Assembly (NCBI RefSeq): GCF_000248055.1
Contig: NZ_BAFC01000059.1
Coordinates: 80,858-144,857 of the forward strand
Reading direction: 5' to 3'
From: Gordonia sputi NBRC 100414
Lineage (GTDB): Bacteria; Actinomycetota; Actinomycetes; Mycobacteriales; Mycobacteriaceae
DNA length: 64,000 nt
Below the pieces are notes generated by a model that was not told where the DNA came from, searched no databases, and saw nothing but the letters and a program-made list of their open reading frames with translations. Of this stretch, positions 35,268-43,390 are shown one piece after another; the stretch's first letter is position 1, and every line of letters starts with the position of its first letter. The position numbers and the translations under genes were made by a program.

Positions 35268-35286
35268 GACCGGTGACCGCCTGGCG

Positions 35287-35883
35287 CTACGGCTCGTCGA
35301 TGTCGCGTCCCGAGGCCAGGTCGCCACACTCGACCATCTCGACGATGTCGGCGTGCGCGCGCAGATACGCCGCGGCGCCGACATCGCCGTTCAACGAATC
35401 AAGCACTCCCGCAAGGTGGTCGGCTCCGAGATAGACCGGATGTCCCGGGACGTCGCGATACCTCGGGCGTACCACGGCATCTCGTCGACTTCCCGCCTGC
35501 CTCAGCACCCTCGCAACCACATCGGCGCCGACGTCCGGCATGTCAACAACATGTAAAACCACGCCGGCGACGTTTTCCCTCGCGTGCGCCCACCCGAGTG
35601 CTGCACGCACGCTCGCCGACAGTCCGTCGGCCCAGTTGCCGACGTTGATCGTCGCAGCACCGTCGGGGGCCTCCACCACCGCCGCGCCCATCGTCACGGC
35701 CACGTCGTCGCACCCGCCGTCGGCCAGCGCCGACACCGCCGTGTTGAGCCAATCCCCTTGCGCTGCAAGTATTTTCGGCATGCCATAACGACGCCCCGCG
35801 CCCGCGGCGAGTACCACGCCAACCACCGGGTCGCTGCCGACACCATCGGAACGGCCCGTGTCGTCGAGGCGTGCGATGTTCAC
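35287..35883 (-). CDS. MocA/MobA-like nucleotidyltransferase
   Basis: 198 residues. The N-terminal NTP-binding loop VGVVLAAGAGRRYGMPKILA matches MobA/MocA enzymes, with VVLHVVDMPDVGADVVARVL (metal-binding DMP) and PRYRDVPGHPVYLG as in MocA. MocA adds CMP to the molybdenum cofactor used by xanthine dehydrogenase; a molybdenum hydroxylase is encoded at 54.8-58.5 kb. GTG start with a leaderless-type -10. Divergent from the purine permease. Confidence 0.75.
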   Translation of the reverse strand: MNIARLDDTGRSDGVGSDPVVGVVLAAGAGRRYGMPKILAAQGDWLNTAVSALADGGCDDVAVTMGAAVVEAPDGAATINVGNWADGLSASVRAALGWAHARENVAGVVLHVVDMPDVGADVVARVLRQAGSRRDAVVRPRYRDVPGHPVYLGADHLAGVLDSLNGDVGAAAYLRAHADIVEMVECGDLASGRDIDEP

Positions 35884-35891
35884 GGAAGCCG

Positions 35892-35897
35892 ATCGTA
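35892..35897 (-). promoter_or_regulatory. Leaderless-type -10 box (TACGAT) for the MocA-like gene
   Basis: Minus-strand TACGAT, 8-nt spacer, GTG at 35883. Confidence 0.4.
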
Positions 35898-36058
35898 GTC
35901 GCGTGTCCGAGATCTCCGTTTTAACGTCGCGGAAACGTGCACTTTCCGTTGCGCGCAAAGTCGCGCGCGGGTCCACTATCTATCTGCTGACGCGCATCCG
36001 TTCGCGCATCGGCGCCATATTCGTGTGCTCGGAACACCACCATCCGTTGGAGGCGATC

Positions 36059-38043
36059 ATGACAACCGAGGCGACGCCGGCGTCCCCGCCGGCGAAGAAG
36101 CGCAAGCGCGTACACCCCGTCGATCAGGTGCCGCCTCCCGGCAAAATCGTCGCGCTCGGTGCACAGCATGTCGTCGCGTTCTATGCGGGTGCGGTCCTCG
36201 TGCCGCTGCTGATCGCCCGCGCGATCAAACTCGACTCCGACGCACTGACGATGCTCATCACGGCCGACCTCTTCACCTGCGGCATCGCATCGCTGCTGCA
36301 GTCGGTCGGTATCTGGAAGATCGGCGTGCGTCTGCCGCTGCTCCAGGGCATCACGTTCGCCACGCTCGCCCCGGTCATCCAAATCGCCAATCAACACGGC
36401 GGCGGTCGCGTCGGTCTGCAGACCGTCTACGGCGCGGTGATCGCGGCCGGTGTGTTCACCTTCCTCATCGCCCGTTCTTCGCGAAGCTGATCCGCTTCCT
36501 ACCACCGGTGGTCACCGGCACCCTGATCACGATCATCGGCGTGTGCCTGATCCCTGTCGGTGCCGGTGACGCGGTGACCAACCCGGCCGAGCATCTGCAC
36601 GACAACGCCAACTGGAAGTGGGTCTGCTACACGCTCGGCACCATTCTGCTGATCGTGTTGATGCAGCGCTTCTTCCGCGGTTTCATGGCCACGATCGCGG
36701 TGCTCCTCGGTTTGGTCGTCGGCACCTTCGTCGCCTGGCTCTGCGGCGACGCCACGTTCAGTTCGGTCGGCGAGGCAGCATGGCTCGGCTTCACGCCGCC
36801 GTTCGCCTTCGGCGCGCCGAGGTGGGATCTCGTGGCCATCGTGTCGATGATCGTCGTGCTGATGGTGGTCGCCGTGGAATCGACCGGATCGATCTTCGCC
36901 ACGGGCGAGATCGTCGGCAAACGCATCAAGAAGGAAGACGTCGCAGCTGGTGTTCGTGCCGACGGCGTCGCCACAATCTTCGGCGGCATCTTCAACTCGT
37001 TCCCCTACACGGCGTTCTCCGAGAACGTCGGCCTGGTGCGCCTGACCGGAGTCAAGAGCCGCTGGGTTGTCGCGTGTGCAGGCGTCATCATGATCATCCT
37101 GGGCTGCCTGCCCAAGCTCGCGAAGATCGTCGAGTCGATTCCGGCTCCGGTCCTCGGTGGCGCCGCGCTCATAATGTTCGCGACCGTGGCCATCGTGGGA
37201 ATCCAGACGCTCACGTCGGTCGACTTCACCGATCACCGCAACCTCATCATCGCGGCGACCTCGCTGGCAGTCGCGCTCTACGTGCAGTTCTCGCAGTCGT
37301 CGACCCCGACCACCGTCATCGAGAAGGGCGGCGCACACGTCGATGTACCCGCGCTGCCCGGCGTCGACCAATCGATGCCCAACATGATCTTGCAGATCCC
37401 GTTCTCAACGGGCATCACCATGGGCGCGATCACCGCAGTTCTGTTGAACCTCTTGTTCTTCCACATCGGACGACGCGGCCCAGCGGTCGCGGGCCGCGGG
37501 GCGATCACACTCGACGCGGTGAACAAGATGAGCTTCGTCGAGTTCAACGAGACGTTCGGCGGCCTTGTGCAGAACGTCGACTGGGTGGTCGAACGCGCCT
37601 ACGAGCAGCGTCCGTTCGAGGACGTTCACGATCTGCGCAGCGCCTTCCAGGAGGCCATGCTGACCGGCAGCGATGAAGAGCAACTCCAGCTCATTCAGGC
37701 CTTCCCCGATCTCGGAGCCGAAGACGAGGTCGGAGAGTTGACCGCCGTCGATCACAAGGGGCTGTCGCATCTGGAGGAGACCGAGCACGAGAACGTCGTC
37801 GAGCTCGCGAAGGCGTACAAGGAGCACTTCGGGTTCCCGCTCGTCATCGACGCACAGGAGGCCGAGCGTTACGACCGCGTGCTGCGCAACGGCTGGGCTC
37901 GGATGGACAACTCCGAGACCTCGGAGAAGTCGTTCGCGCTCATCGAGATCGCGAAGATCGCCAACCACCGGTTCGACGATCTGGTGGCCGACGCCAACCC
38001 ACTGACGTCGGCTCGATTCAGCCGGCAGCCAGAGCTCTCGTAG
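36059..38043 (+). pseudogene. NCS2 purine/urate permease fused to an OHCU-decarboxylase-like domain, frameshifted
   Basis: Two overlapping frames make one protein. 36059-36490 encodes the N-terminus (VALGAQHVVAFYAGAVLVPLLIARA ... GVFTFLIA). A second frame continues FFAKLIRFLPPVVTGTLITIIG to 38043. One C is missing in the ccc run at 36471-36473; restoring it gives FLIAPFFAKLIRF, as in intact NCS2 permeases. The full protein would be about 661 residues: xanthine/urate symporter (QHVVAFYAG, FSENVGLVRLTGVKSRW), then from ~residue 480 a UraD-like domain (MSFVEFNETFGGLVQNVDWVVERAYEQRPF). That domain has FPDLG where active enzymes have HPDLG and lacks the usual SxxEQ. GGAGG precedes the ATG. It may be a sequencing error. 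Confidence 0.85.
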
Positions 38044-38046
38044 GCT
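38041..38046 (+). promoter_or_regulatory. Leaderless -10 box (TAGGCT) for uraD, overlapping the permease stop
   Basis: TAGGCT begins in the TAG stop of the permease and is followed by 6 nt and the GTG at 38053, so uraD could be transcribed independently. Confidence 0.55.
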
Positions 38047-38052
38047 GACCGC

Positions 38053-38574
38053 GTGCGACGAGTCGATTGGCGAGGTCTGCCCAGTTTCAACGAGCTGTCC
38101 GAGCGACAAGCGATCGGCACCCTCTATGAGTGCTGTAGCTCGTCGATCTGGGCGTTGCGCGTCGCCAAGGCGCGCCCGTTCGTCGACGACGACGCGCTGT
38201 TGGAGTACGCCGATCTGATACTCGCCGAGCTGACCGAATCCGACCTCGACGAGGCGCTGTCCGGGCACCCCCGCATCGGTGACCGCCCCGACAACGCCTC
38301 GTCGAGCAGGGAACAGTCCGGGGTCGCAGGCGCCGACCCCGAGGTGCTCGCCGAGCTCAAACAGCTCAACAAGGAGTACGACGAGAAGTTCGGACACGTC
38401 TACCTCGTGTTCGCCAACGGACGCCCCGCGGAGGAGCTACTCGCCATCCTCAAGGAGCGCATTCGCAACGACGCGCCGACCGAACGGCGCGTCCTGCGCA
38501 TGGAGCTCGCGAAGATCAATCGCAGTCGGCTGCAACGGATGTTGACGCCTGCTATCGAATTCGTCGACGACTAG
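38053..38574 (+). CDS. uraD: OHCU decarboxylase (UraD)
   Basis: 173 residues. Converts 2-oxo-4-hydroxy-4-carboxy-5-ureidoimidazoline to S-allantoin, the last step from urate. The catalytic His is present (LSGHPRIGDR, ~residue 77), as is the SxxEQ segment (SSSREQSGV), then LKQLNKEYDEKFGHVYLVFANGRPAEELLAILKERIRND and the C-terminal EL.KI..RL helix. Between the permease-UraD fusion and the HIU hydrolase. This copy, unlike the fused one, should be active. Confidence 0.92.
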   Translation: MRRVDWRGLPSFNELSERQAIGTLYECCSSSIWALRVAKARPFVDDDALLEYADLILAELTESDLDEALSGHPRIGDRPDNASSSREQSGVAGADPEVLAELKQLNKEYDEKFGHVYLVFANGRPAEELLAILKERIRNDAPTERRVLRMELAKINRSRLQRMLTPAIEFVDD

Positions 38575-38577
38575 GCT
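38572..38577 (+). promoter_or_regulatory. Leaderless -10 box (TAGGCT) for uraH, overlapping the uraD stop
   Basis: TAGGCT, 6-nt spacer, ATG at 38584. It begins in the uraD stop codon. The 15-base block matches the one before uraD at 13 positions. Confidence 0.55.
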
Positions 38578-38583
38578 GACCTC

Positions 38584-38910
38584 ATGACCGGTCTGTCCAC
38601 CCATGTCCTCGACGCCGTCACCGGTGCGCCGGCCGTCGGCATGTCCATCGCGCTGCGCGACGTCGACGGCGAACAACTGGCATCCGGCACCACCGACAGC
38701 GACGGTCGCATCTCACAGGTCAACGTCGACCCGCTCGCGCCAGGCACCTACCACCTCGTGTTCGCGACGGCGGATTGGTTCGGCGCCAACGGAATTGTCG
38801 GCTTCTACCCGCAGATCGACATCTGCTTCACCGTCGACGACCCGAACCGGCATTATCACGTACCGGTGCTGCTGAGCCCATACTCGTATTCGACGTATCG
38901 CGGGAGCTGA
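38584..38910 (+). CDS. uraH: 5-Hydroxyisourate hydrolase (transthyretin-like)
   Basis: 108 residues. N-terminal LSTHVLDAVTGAPAVGMSIAL, central DSDGRI and YHLVF, ICFTVDDPNRHYHVPVLLSPYSYSTYRGS ending in the family's C-terminal YRGS signature; His in THVLD and HYHVP plus the conserved Arg make up the active site. Hydrolyses 5-hydroxyisourate, produced by urate oxidase, to OHCU for UraD. No urate oxidase gene is found next to it. Confidence 0.95.
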   Translation: MTGLSTHVLDAVTGAPAVGMSIALRDVDGEQLASGTTDSDGRISQVNVDPLAPGTYHLVFATADWFGANGIVGFYPQIDICFTVDDPNRHYHVPVLLSPYSYSTYRGS

Positions 38911-38937
38911 GGCTGCGCGCTCGGATGCTCGGACGGC

Positions 38938-39801
38938 TCACGCGTCTCCGCTGACCGGAGTGTAGGGCGAGATGTCGTAGGCGGTCTGGACCAGGTCGGG
39001 ACGCTTGCCGTCGTTGAGCGTGCGGTCCCACAACGCCGACACCTGCGACTTGATGTCGTCCACCGTGTGGGCGGGAAGCACGTGTCGGTAGTCGGTGTCG
39101 CTGCCGGTGAGCACGTCGAGGGTGACCTCGATGACTTCTTCCGGGTCGAACTGCTCATGCGGAAACGAGAGCTTCTCGTAATCGAAGAGTCGGGTCGACG
39201 GATCGTCTTCCCACGACTTCCATGCCTCGAACATCGTGTCGTTGAAGCCGGTCAGGAATGGTCCGGGGTTGATCGTCGCCACCGTGATTCCGTATTCGCT
39301 GAGCTCTTGATCGAGTGCGTCGGCGAACGCCTCGACGGCGTGCTTCGACCCGGCGTAGGCGCCGGTGAACGGATCGACGGTGAGGCCCGCGACCGACGAC
39401 ATGAACACGATCTTGCCGCCACCCTTGGCCACCATGGCCTTCGCGATCGGCTGGGTCAGCAGGATCGGCCCGAAGACGTTGACCTCGAACTGCCTCCTGA
39501 TGTTCGCGGCGGGAATGTCCACCGACGACCCGCCCTCGGAGATGCCCGCGTTGTTCAGCAGGACGTCGACGTCCCACTGTGCGGCCTTGTCCCGATCTCC
39601 TTCATCGGTGACGTCGAGCTTCTCCACGCGGAGGTCGACGCCGCGTTCCTTCGCCTCGGCGCGCAGGACGTTGACCTGCGCGATGATCTCGACGCCTGCG
39701 ATGACGTCGTGGCCTCGCTCGGCGAGGCGCAGTGCGACCTCCTTACCGAAGCCGCTGCCTGCACCGGTGATGAGATACGTCGTGTTCGTTTGTTCAGTCA
39801 C
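38938..39801 (-). CDS. Short-chain dehydrogenase/reductase
   Basis: 287 residues, classical SDR. Cofactor motif TGAGSGFGKEVALRLAERGHDV, NNAGISEGG, catalytic Ser in VFMSSVAG and Tyr-x3-Lys in YAGSKHAVEAF. The position after beta-2 is Glu (VEII), suggesting NAD preference. Substrate unknown. GTG start. Convergent with uraH and divergent from metE; no functional link to either is evident. Confidence 0.88.
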   Translation of the reverse strand: MTEQTNTTYLITGAGSGFGKEVALRLAERGHDVIAGVEIIAQVNVLRAEAKERGVDLRVEKLDVTDEGDRDKAAQWDVDVLLNNAGISEGGSSVDIPAANIRRQFEVNVFGPILLTQPIAKAMVAKGGGKIVFMSSVAGLTVDPFTGAYAGSKHAVEAFADALDQELSEYGITVATINPGPFLTGFNDTMFEAWKSWEDDPSTRLFDYEKLSFPHEQFDPEEVIEVTLDVLTGSDTDYRHVLPAHTVDDIKSQVSALWDRTLNDGKRPDLVQTAYDISPYTPVSGDA

Positions 39802-39959
39802 CTAGTTGGTTCGGAACCGTTGGGGTTCGCGGATTCATGGCGATGGTCGTCTCCTGGGTCACAACGGTCAGGATGACGACGAGACGGCTGCGCTATGCTG
39901 CAACGGCAGCTGGTTCGCCCGCCGGGAATTGTGATGGAGCCCCTCCGTCCCGCGCGCGG

Positions 39960-40145
39960 CGTCGAATCCGACCACCGTCACCGGCGTTCGGATGAGAGGG
40001 AATCCGGTGAGAATCCGGAACTGTCCCGCAGCGGTATGTCGGAACGACCGCCGTCACCACGCACTGGGCGAAAGCCCGGGAAGCGACGGCCACTAGGAAT
40101 CTCGCCTCATGTGAGCCCGCCGACGAGTCCGAAGACCTGCCTCCT
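39960..40145 (+). ncRNA. Cobalamin (B12) riboswitch upstream of metE
   Basis: The conserved blocks are clear: gggaatccggtgagaatcc then ggaactgtcccgcagcggt (39998-40035), and the 3' element gtgagcccgccgacgag...gaagacctgcc (40111-40141). Boundaries are approximate. Cobalamin binding would shut off metE, leaving methionine synthesis to B12-dependent MetH, as in mycobacteria. Confidence 0.95.
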
Positions 40146-40147
40146 GT

Positions 40148-40168
40148 ACCGGTCGCGCCGCGACCGGT
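40148..40168 (+). promoter_or_regulatory. Hairpin directly after the B12 riboswitch (possible expression platform)
   Basis: accggtcgc and gcgaccggt pair perfectly (9 bp, 3-base loop) starting 7 bases after the riboswitch 3' element. A second hairpin, gtggtgt/acaccac, lies at 40212-40232. No U-run follows either, so transcriptional versus translational control is unresolved. Confidence 0.55.
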
Positions 40169-40299
40169 GGCTCGCCGCCTCGTGGACCGGGCGCAGGTCG
40201 ATCAGCGTGTCGTGGTGTCTTCTGCACACCACCCGGGCTCGTCGACTCTCCCTGCATGGCGGTGAACCGTCCACGTCGAATGCAGGAGTTCACGAACTC

Positions 40300-42624
40300 A
40301 TGTCCATCAATTCAGCACACACCACCGTCGCCGAGATGGCATCGAACTCGGTTGGCAAGCCGTTCACCGCCACCGTGCCCGGCACGCCGCGGATCGGCCC
40401 GCGCCGCGAACTCAAGCGGGCAATCGAAGGCTACTGGGCGGGCAGCGTCAGCGCTGCCGAGCTCGACCAGATCGCAGCCGGACTGCGACGCGACACCGTC
40501 GAACAGTTGGCCGCAGTCGGTTTCGACTCGATACCGGTCAACACCTTCTCCTACTACGACCAGATACTCGACACCGCAGTCCTTCTCGGTGCACTCCCCC
40601 AGCGGTTCGACGACATCGCAGATCCGCTCGACCGATACTTCACCGCGGCACGTGGCACCGCGGACATCGCTCCGCTGGAGATGACCAAGTGGTTCGACAC
40701 CAACTACCACTATCTGGTCCCCGAGATCGGCGCCGACACCACGTTCGGATTGCGCCCCGAGAAGGTTCTCGGCGAGATCGCCGAAGCACACGCACACGGC
40801 GTCGAAGCCCGACCGGTCATCATCGGACCGATCACCTTCCTGGCACTCGCCAAGGCCAGCGACGATTCTCCGTCGCCACTGACGAGGATCGACGACCTAC
40901 TCGGGGTGTATGAGCAGTTGCTCGCGCAACTCGCCAAGGCCGGAGTCGCGTGGGTCCAGATCGACGAGCCCGTGCTGGTCACCGATTACGCCGAAGACCT
41001 TCCCGCACTGGCCAATTCGGTGTACTCGAGGCTCGGTGCCGTCACCGACCGCCCGGCGCTCTTCGTCAACACCTACTTCGGTGACCCCGGCGCGTCTCTC
41101 GCTGCCCTGGCACGCACGCCCGTCGACGCCATCGGTATCGACCTCGTCGAGGGCTCGGTCGACTCGGTCGTCGTGGTCCCAGAACTCGCCGACAAGCTTC
41201 TCGTCGCAGGTGTCGTCGACGGTCGCAACATCTGGCGCACCGATCTCGACAAGGCGCTCGCAACCCTCGGCACCCTGTTGGGATCGGCACGCGCGCTTAC
41301 TGTTTCGACGTCGTGCTCGACGCTGCACGTGCCCTACACACTCGATGCCGAGGACGAACTCGACGACAACCTACGAGGATGGCTGTCATTCGCCGCGCAG
41401 AAGTACGACGAGGTCGGGGTGCTCGCCCGCGCACTGCGCAACGGTCGGGAGTCGGAGCGGGAGGCCTTCGAAGCGTCCGCCGAGGCGCTCGCCACGCATG
41501 CAAGTGATCCGCGTGTCCACGTCCCGGCAGTGCGCGCTCGTCTGGCCGCAGTCACCGACACCGACGTCACACGGATGCCCGCGGCAGAGCGCATCGCCGC
41601 ACAGAACTCGCAGCTCGATCTTCCGCCCTTGCCGACCACCACGATCGGCTCCTACCCGCAGACCTCGGCGATCCGTCTCGCCCGTGCCGCGCTGCGTTCG
41701 GGTCAGATCGACGAGGCCGAGTACCAGCGGCGGATGCGTGCCGAGATCGCCGATGTGGTTGCGCTGCAAGAGAAAATTGGACTCGACGTACTCGTGCACG
41801 GGGAACCCGAGCGCAACGACATGGTCCAGTACTTCGCCGAACAGCTCGACGGCTTCTTCGCCACGGCCAACGGATGGGTCCAGTCGTACGGAACCCGGTG
41901 CGTGCGGCCGCCGATCCTGTACGGCGACGTCGTGCGCGCGCATCCGATGACCGTCGACTGGATCACCTACGCGCAGTCGCTGACCAACAAACCGGTGAAG
42001 GGAATGCTGACCGGCCCGGTCACGATCCTCGCGTGGTCGTTCGTGCGTGACGACCAGCCGCTCGCGGAGTCGGCCGATCAGATCGCGTTGGCCATCCGCG
42101 ACGAGACCGTCGACCTCGAGGAGGCCGGAATCACCATCATCCAGGTCGACGAACCGGCACTGCGCGAGCTCCTTCCGCTACGTGATGCCGACAAGCAGCG
42201 CTACCTCGACTGGGCAGTCCGCGCATTCCGCCTCTCCACCTCGGGTGTCGCCGACTCGTCGCAGATCCACACCCACCTCTGCTACTCGGAGTTCGGCGAG
42301 GTCATCGGTGCGATCGCCGACCTCGACGCCGACGTCACGTCGATCGAGGCCGCCCGCTCCGCGATGCAGATCCTCGACGACCTCAACGCCGTCGGATTCT
42401 CGAACGGCGTTGGTCCGGGTGTCTACGACATCCACTCGCCTCGCGTACCGGGCACAGCGGAGATCGAGCGATCGCTGCGCGCGGCGTTGAAGGCCGTTGG
42501 CCCGCAACGACTCTGGGTCAACCCCGACTGTGGACTCAAGACCCGCACACCGGGCGAGGTGATCGCGTCGCTAAGCAACCTCGTCTCCGCCGCGACGACC
42601 GTGCGTGCCGACGTCGAACGCTGA
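40300..42624 (+). CDS. metE: MetE, cobalamin-independent methionine synthase
   Basis: 774 residues. N-terminal folate-binding half ([21 protein letters not shown] ... [15 protein letters not shown]) and C-terminal catalytic half ([36 protein letters not shown], zinc ligands in [10 protein letters not shown] and [11 protein letters not shown]). Transfers methyl from 5-methyltetrahydropteroyl-polyglutamate to homocysteine. ATG at 40300 with AGGAG 11 bases upstream. Expression is governed by the riboswitch; about 155 bases lie between it and the start. Confidence 0.96.
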   Translation: MSINSAHTTVAEMASNSVGKPFTATVPGTPRIGPRRELKRAIEGYWAGSVSAAELDQIAAGLRRDTVEQLAAVGFDSIPVNTFSYYDQILDTAVLLGALPQRFDDIADPLDRYFTAARGTADIAPLEMTKWFDTNYHYLVPEIGADTTFGLRPEKVLGEIAEAHAHGVEARPVIIGPITFLALAKASDDSPSPLTRIDDLLGVYEQLLAQLAKAGVAWVQIDEPVLVTDYAEDLPALANSVYSRLGAVTDRPALFVNTYFGDPGASLAALARTPVDAIGIDLVEGSVDSVVVVPELADKLLVAGVVDGRNIWRTDLDKALATLGTLLGSARALTVSTSCSTLHVPYTLDAEDELDDNLRGWLSFAAQKYDEVGVLARALRNGRESEREAFEASAEALATHASDPRVHVPAVRARLAAVTDTDVTRMPAAERIAAQNSQLDLPPLPTTTIGSYPQTSAIRLARAALRSGQIDEAEYQRRMRAEIADVVALQEKIGLDVLVHGEPERNDMVQYFAEQLDGFFATANGWVQSYGTRCVRPPILYGDVVRAHPMTVDWITYAQSLTNKPVKGMLTGPVTILAWSFVRDDQPLAESADQIALAIRDETVDLEEAGITIIQVDEPALRELLPLRDADKQRYLDWAVRAFRLSTSGVADSSQIHTHLCYSEFGEVIGAIADLDADVTSIEAARSAMQILDDLNAVGFSNGVGPGVYDIHSPRVPGTAEIERSLRAALKAVGPQRLWVNPDCGLKTRTPGEVIASLSNLVSAATTVRADVER

Positions 42625-42653
42625 CGTCGGGGATTGACGTCGGGGATTGACGT
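42622..42653. repeat. 13-bp tandem repeat starting at the metE stop codon
   Basis: tgacgtcggggat at 42622-42634 and 42635-42647, then a partial copy (tgacgt) to 42653. The first tga is the metE stop. Confidence 0.85.
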
Positions 42654-42719
42654 AGAGCGCTGACGACCAGGGAATCGGCGGGATGACTCCATCTCGTCGA
42701 TTCCCCGTCGATTGTCTCG

Positions 42720-42725
42720 TATCGT
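42720..42725 (+). promoter_or_regulatory. Leaderless -10 box (TATCGT) for the P-loop kinase
   Basis: TANNNT with a 7-nt spacer to the ATG at 42733; no Shine-Dalgarno. Confidence 0.5.
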
Positions 42726-42732
42726 TTCAGTC

Positions 42733-43365
42733 ATGATCATCGAGGCGCTGGTCGCAGAGATCATCGACCTCGCGGACACCCGCTCCCGAGTGGTCGTCGG
42801 ATTCACCGGGCCACCGGGGGCGGGTAAGACGACGGTCGCACGTCGGGCGACCCTCGAGCTCGCCGACCGCCTCGGCGACGCACACATCGGATATCTCCCG
42901 ATGGATGGTTTCCATCTCGCGACACCGATGCTGCACCTCCTCCGCCGCACCGAACGACGTGGGGCGCAAGACACCTTCGACGTCGACGGATTCGTCGCGA
43001 CGCTCCGCAGGGCCGCCACGCCGGACACCGAGGTCTACGCACCAGATTTCGACCACAACCTCGGCGAGCCGATCGCCGCATCGGCGCTGATCCCCGCAAC
43101 GGCGAGAATCGTTGTCGTCGAAGGCAACTACCTCGCATTCGACGGCGCGTGGGCGCCCGTTCGTCGACTCATCGACCGCATGTGGTTCGTCGACCTCCCC
43201 GACGCCATCCGACATGAACGCCTCCTGGCCAGACACGTCGCCACCGGCCGGAGCGTCGACGATGCGCTCGAGTGGATCAGGAACGTCGACGACCCGAACG
43301 CCGCACAGATCAGGGCAACGCGCGCACACTCCGACGCCGGGCTCGACGCCACCACCATCGACTGA
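42733..43365 (+). CDS. Nucleoside/nucleotide kinase family protein (uridine kinase / PanK-like P-loop)
   Basis: 210 residues. Walker A VVGFTGPPGAGKTTVAR (~residue 26), substrate strand IGYLPMDGFHLATPMLHLL (DGFH as in uridine kinase and pantothenate kinase), VYAPDFDHNLGEPI, Walker B-like RIVVVEGNYLAFDGAW and a lid with LLARHVATGRSVDDALEWIRNVDDPNA. Members phosphorylate small alcohols (nucleosides, pantothenate, sugars). The real substrate cannot be read from sequence. Convergent with pyc. Confidence 0.82.
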   Translation: MIIEALVAEIIDLADTRSRVVVGFTGPPGAGKTTVARRATLELADRLGDAHIGYLPMDGFHLATPMLHLLRRTERRGAQDTFDVDGFVATLRRAATPDTEVYAPDFDHNLGEPIAASALIPATARIVVVEGNYLAFDGAWAPVRRLIDRMWFVDLPDAIRHERLLARHVATGRSVDDALEWIRNVDDPNAAQIRATRAHSDAGLDATTID

Positions 43366-43390
43366 CCGCCGACTCCGAACCCGCGCAACC

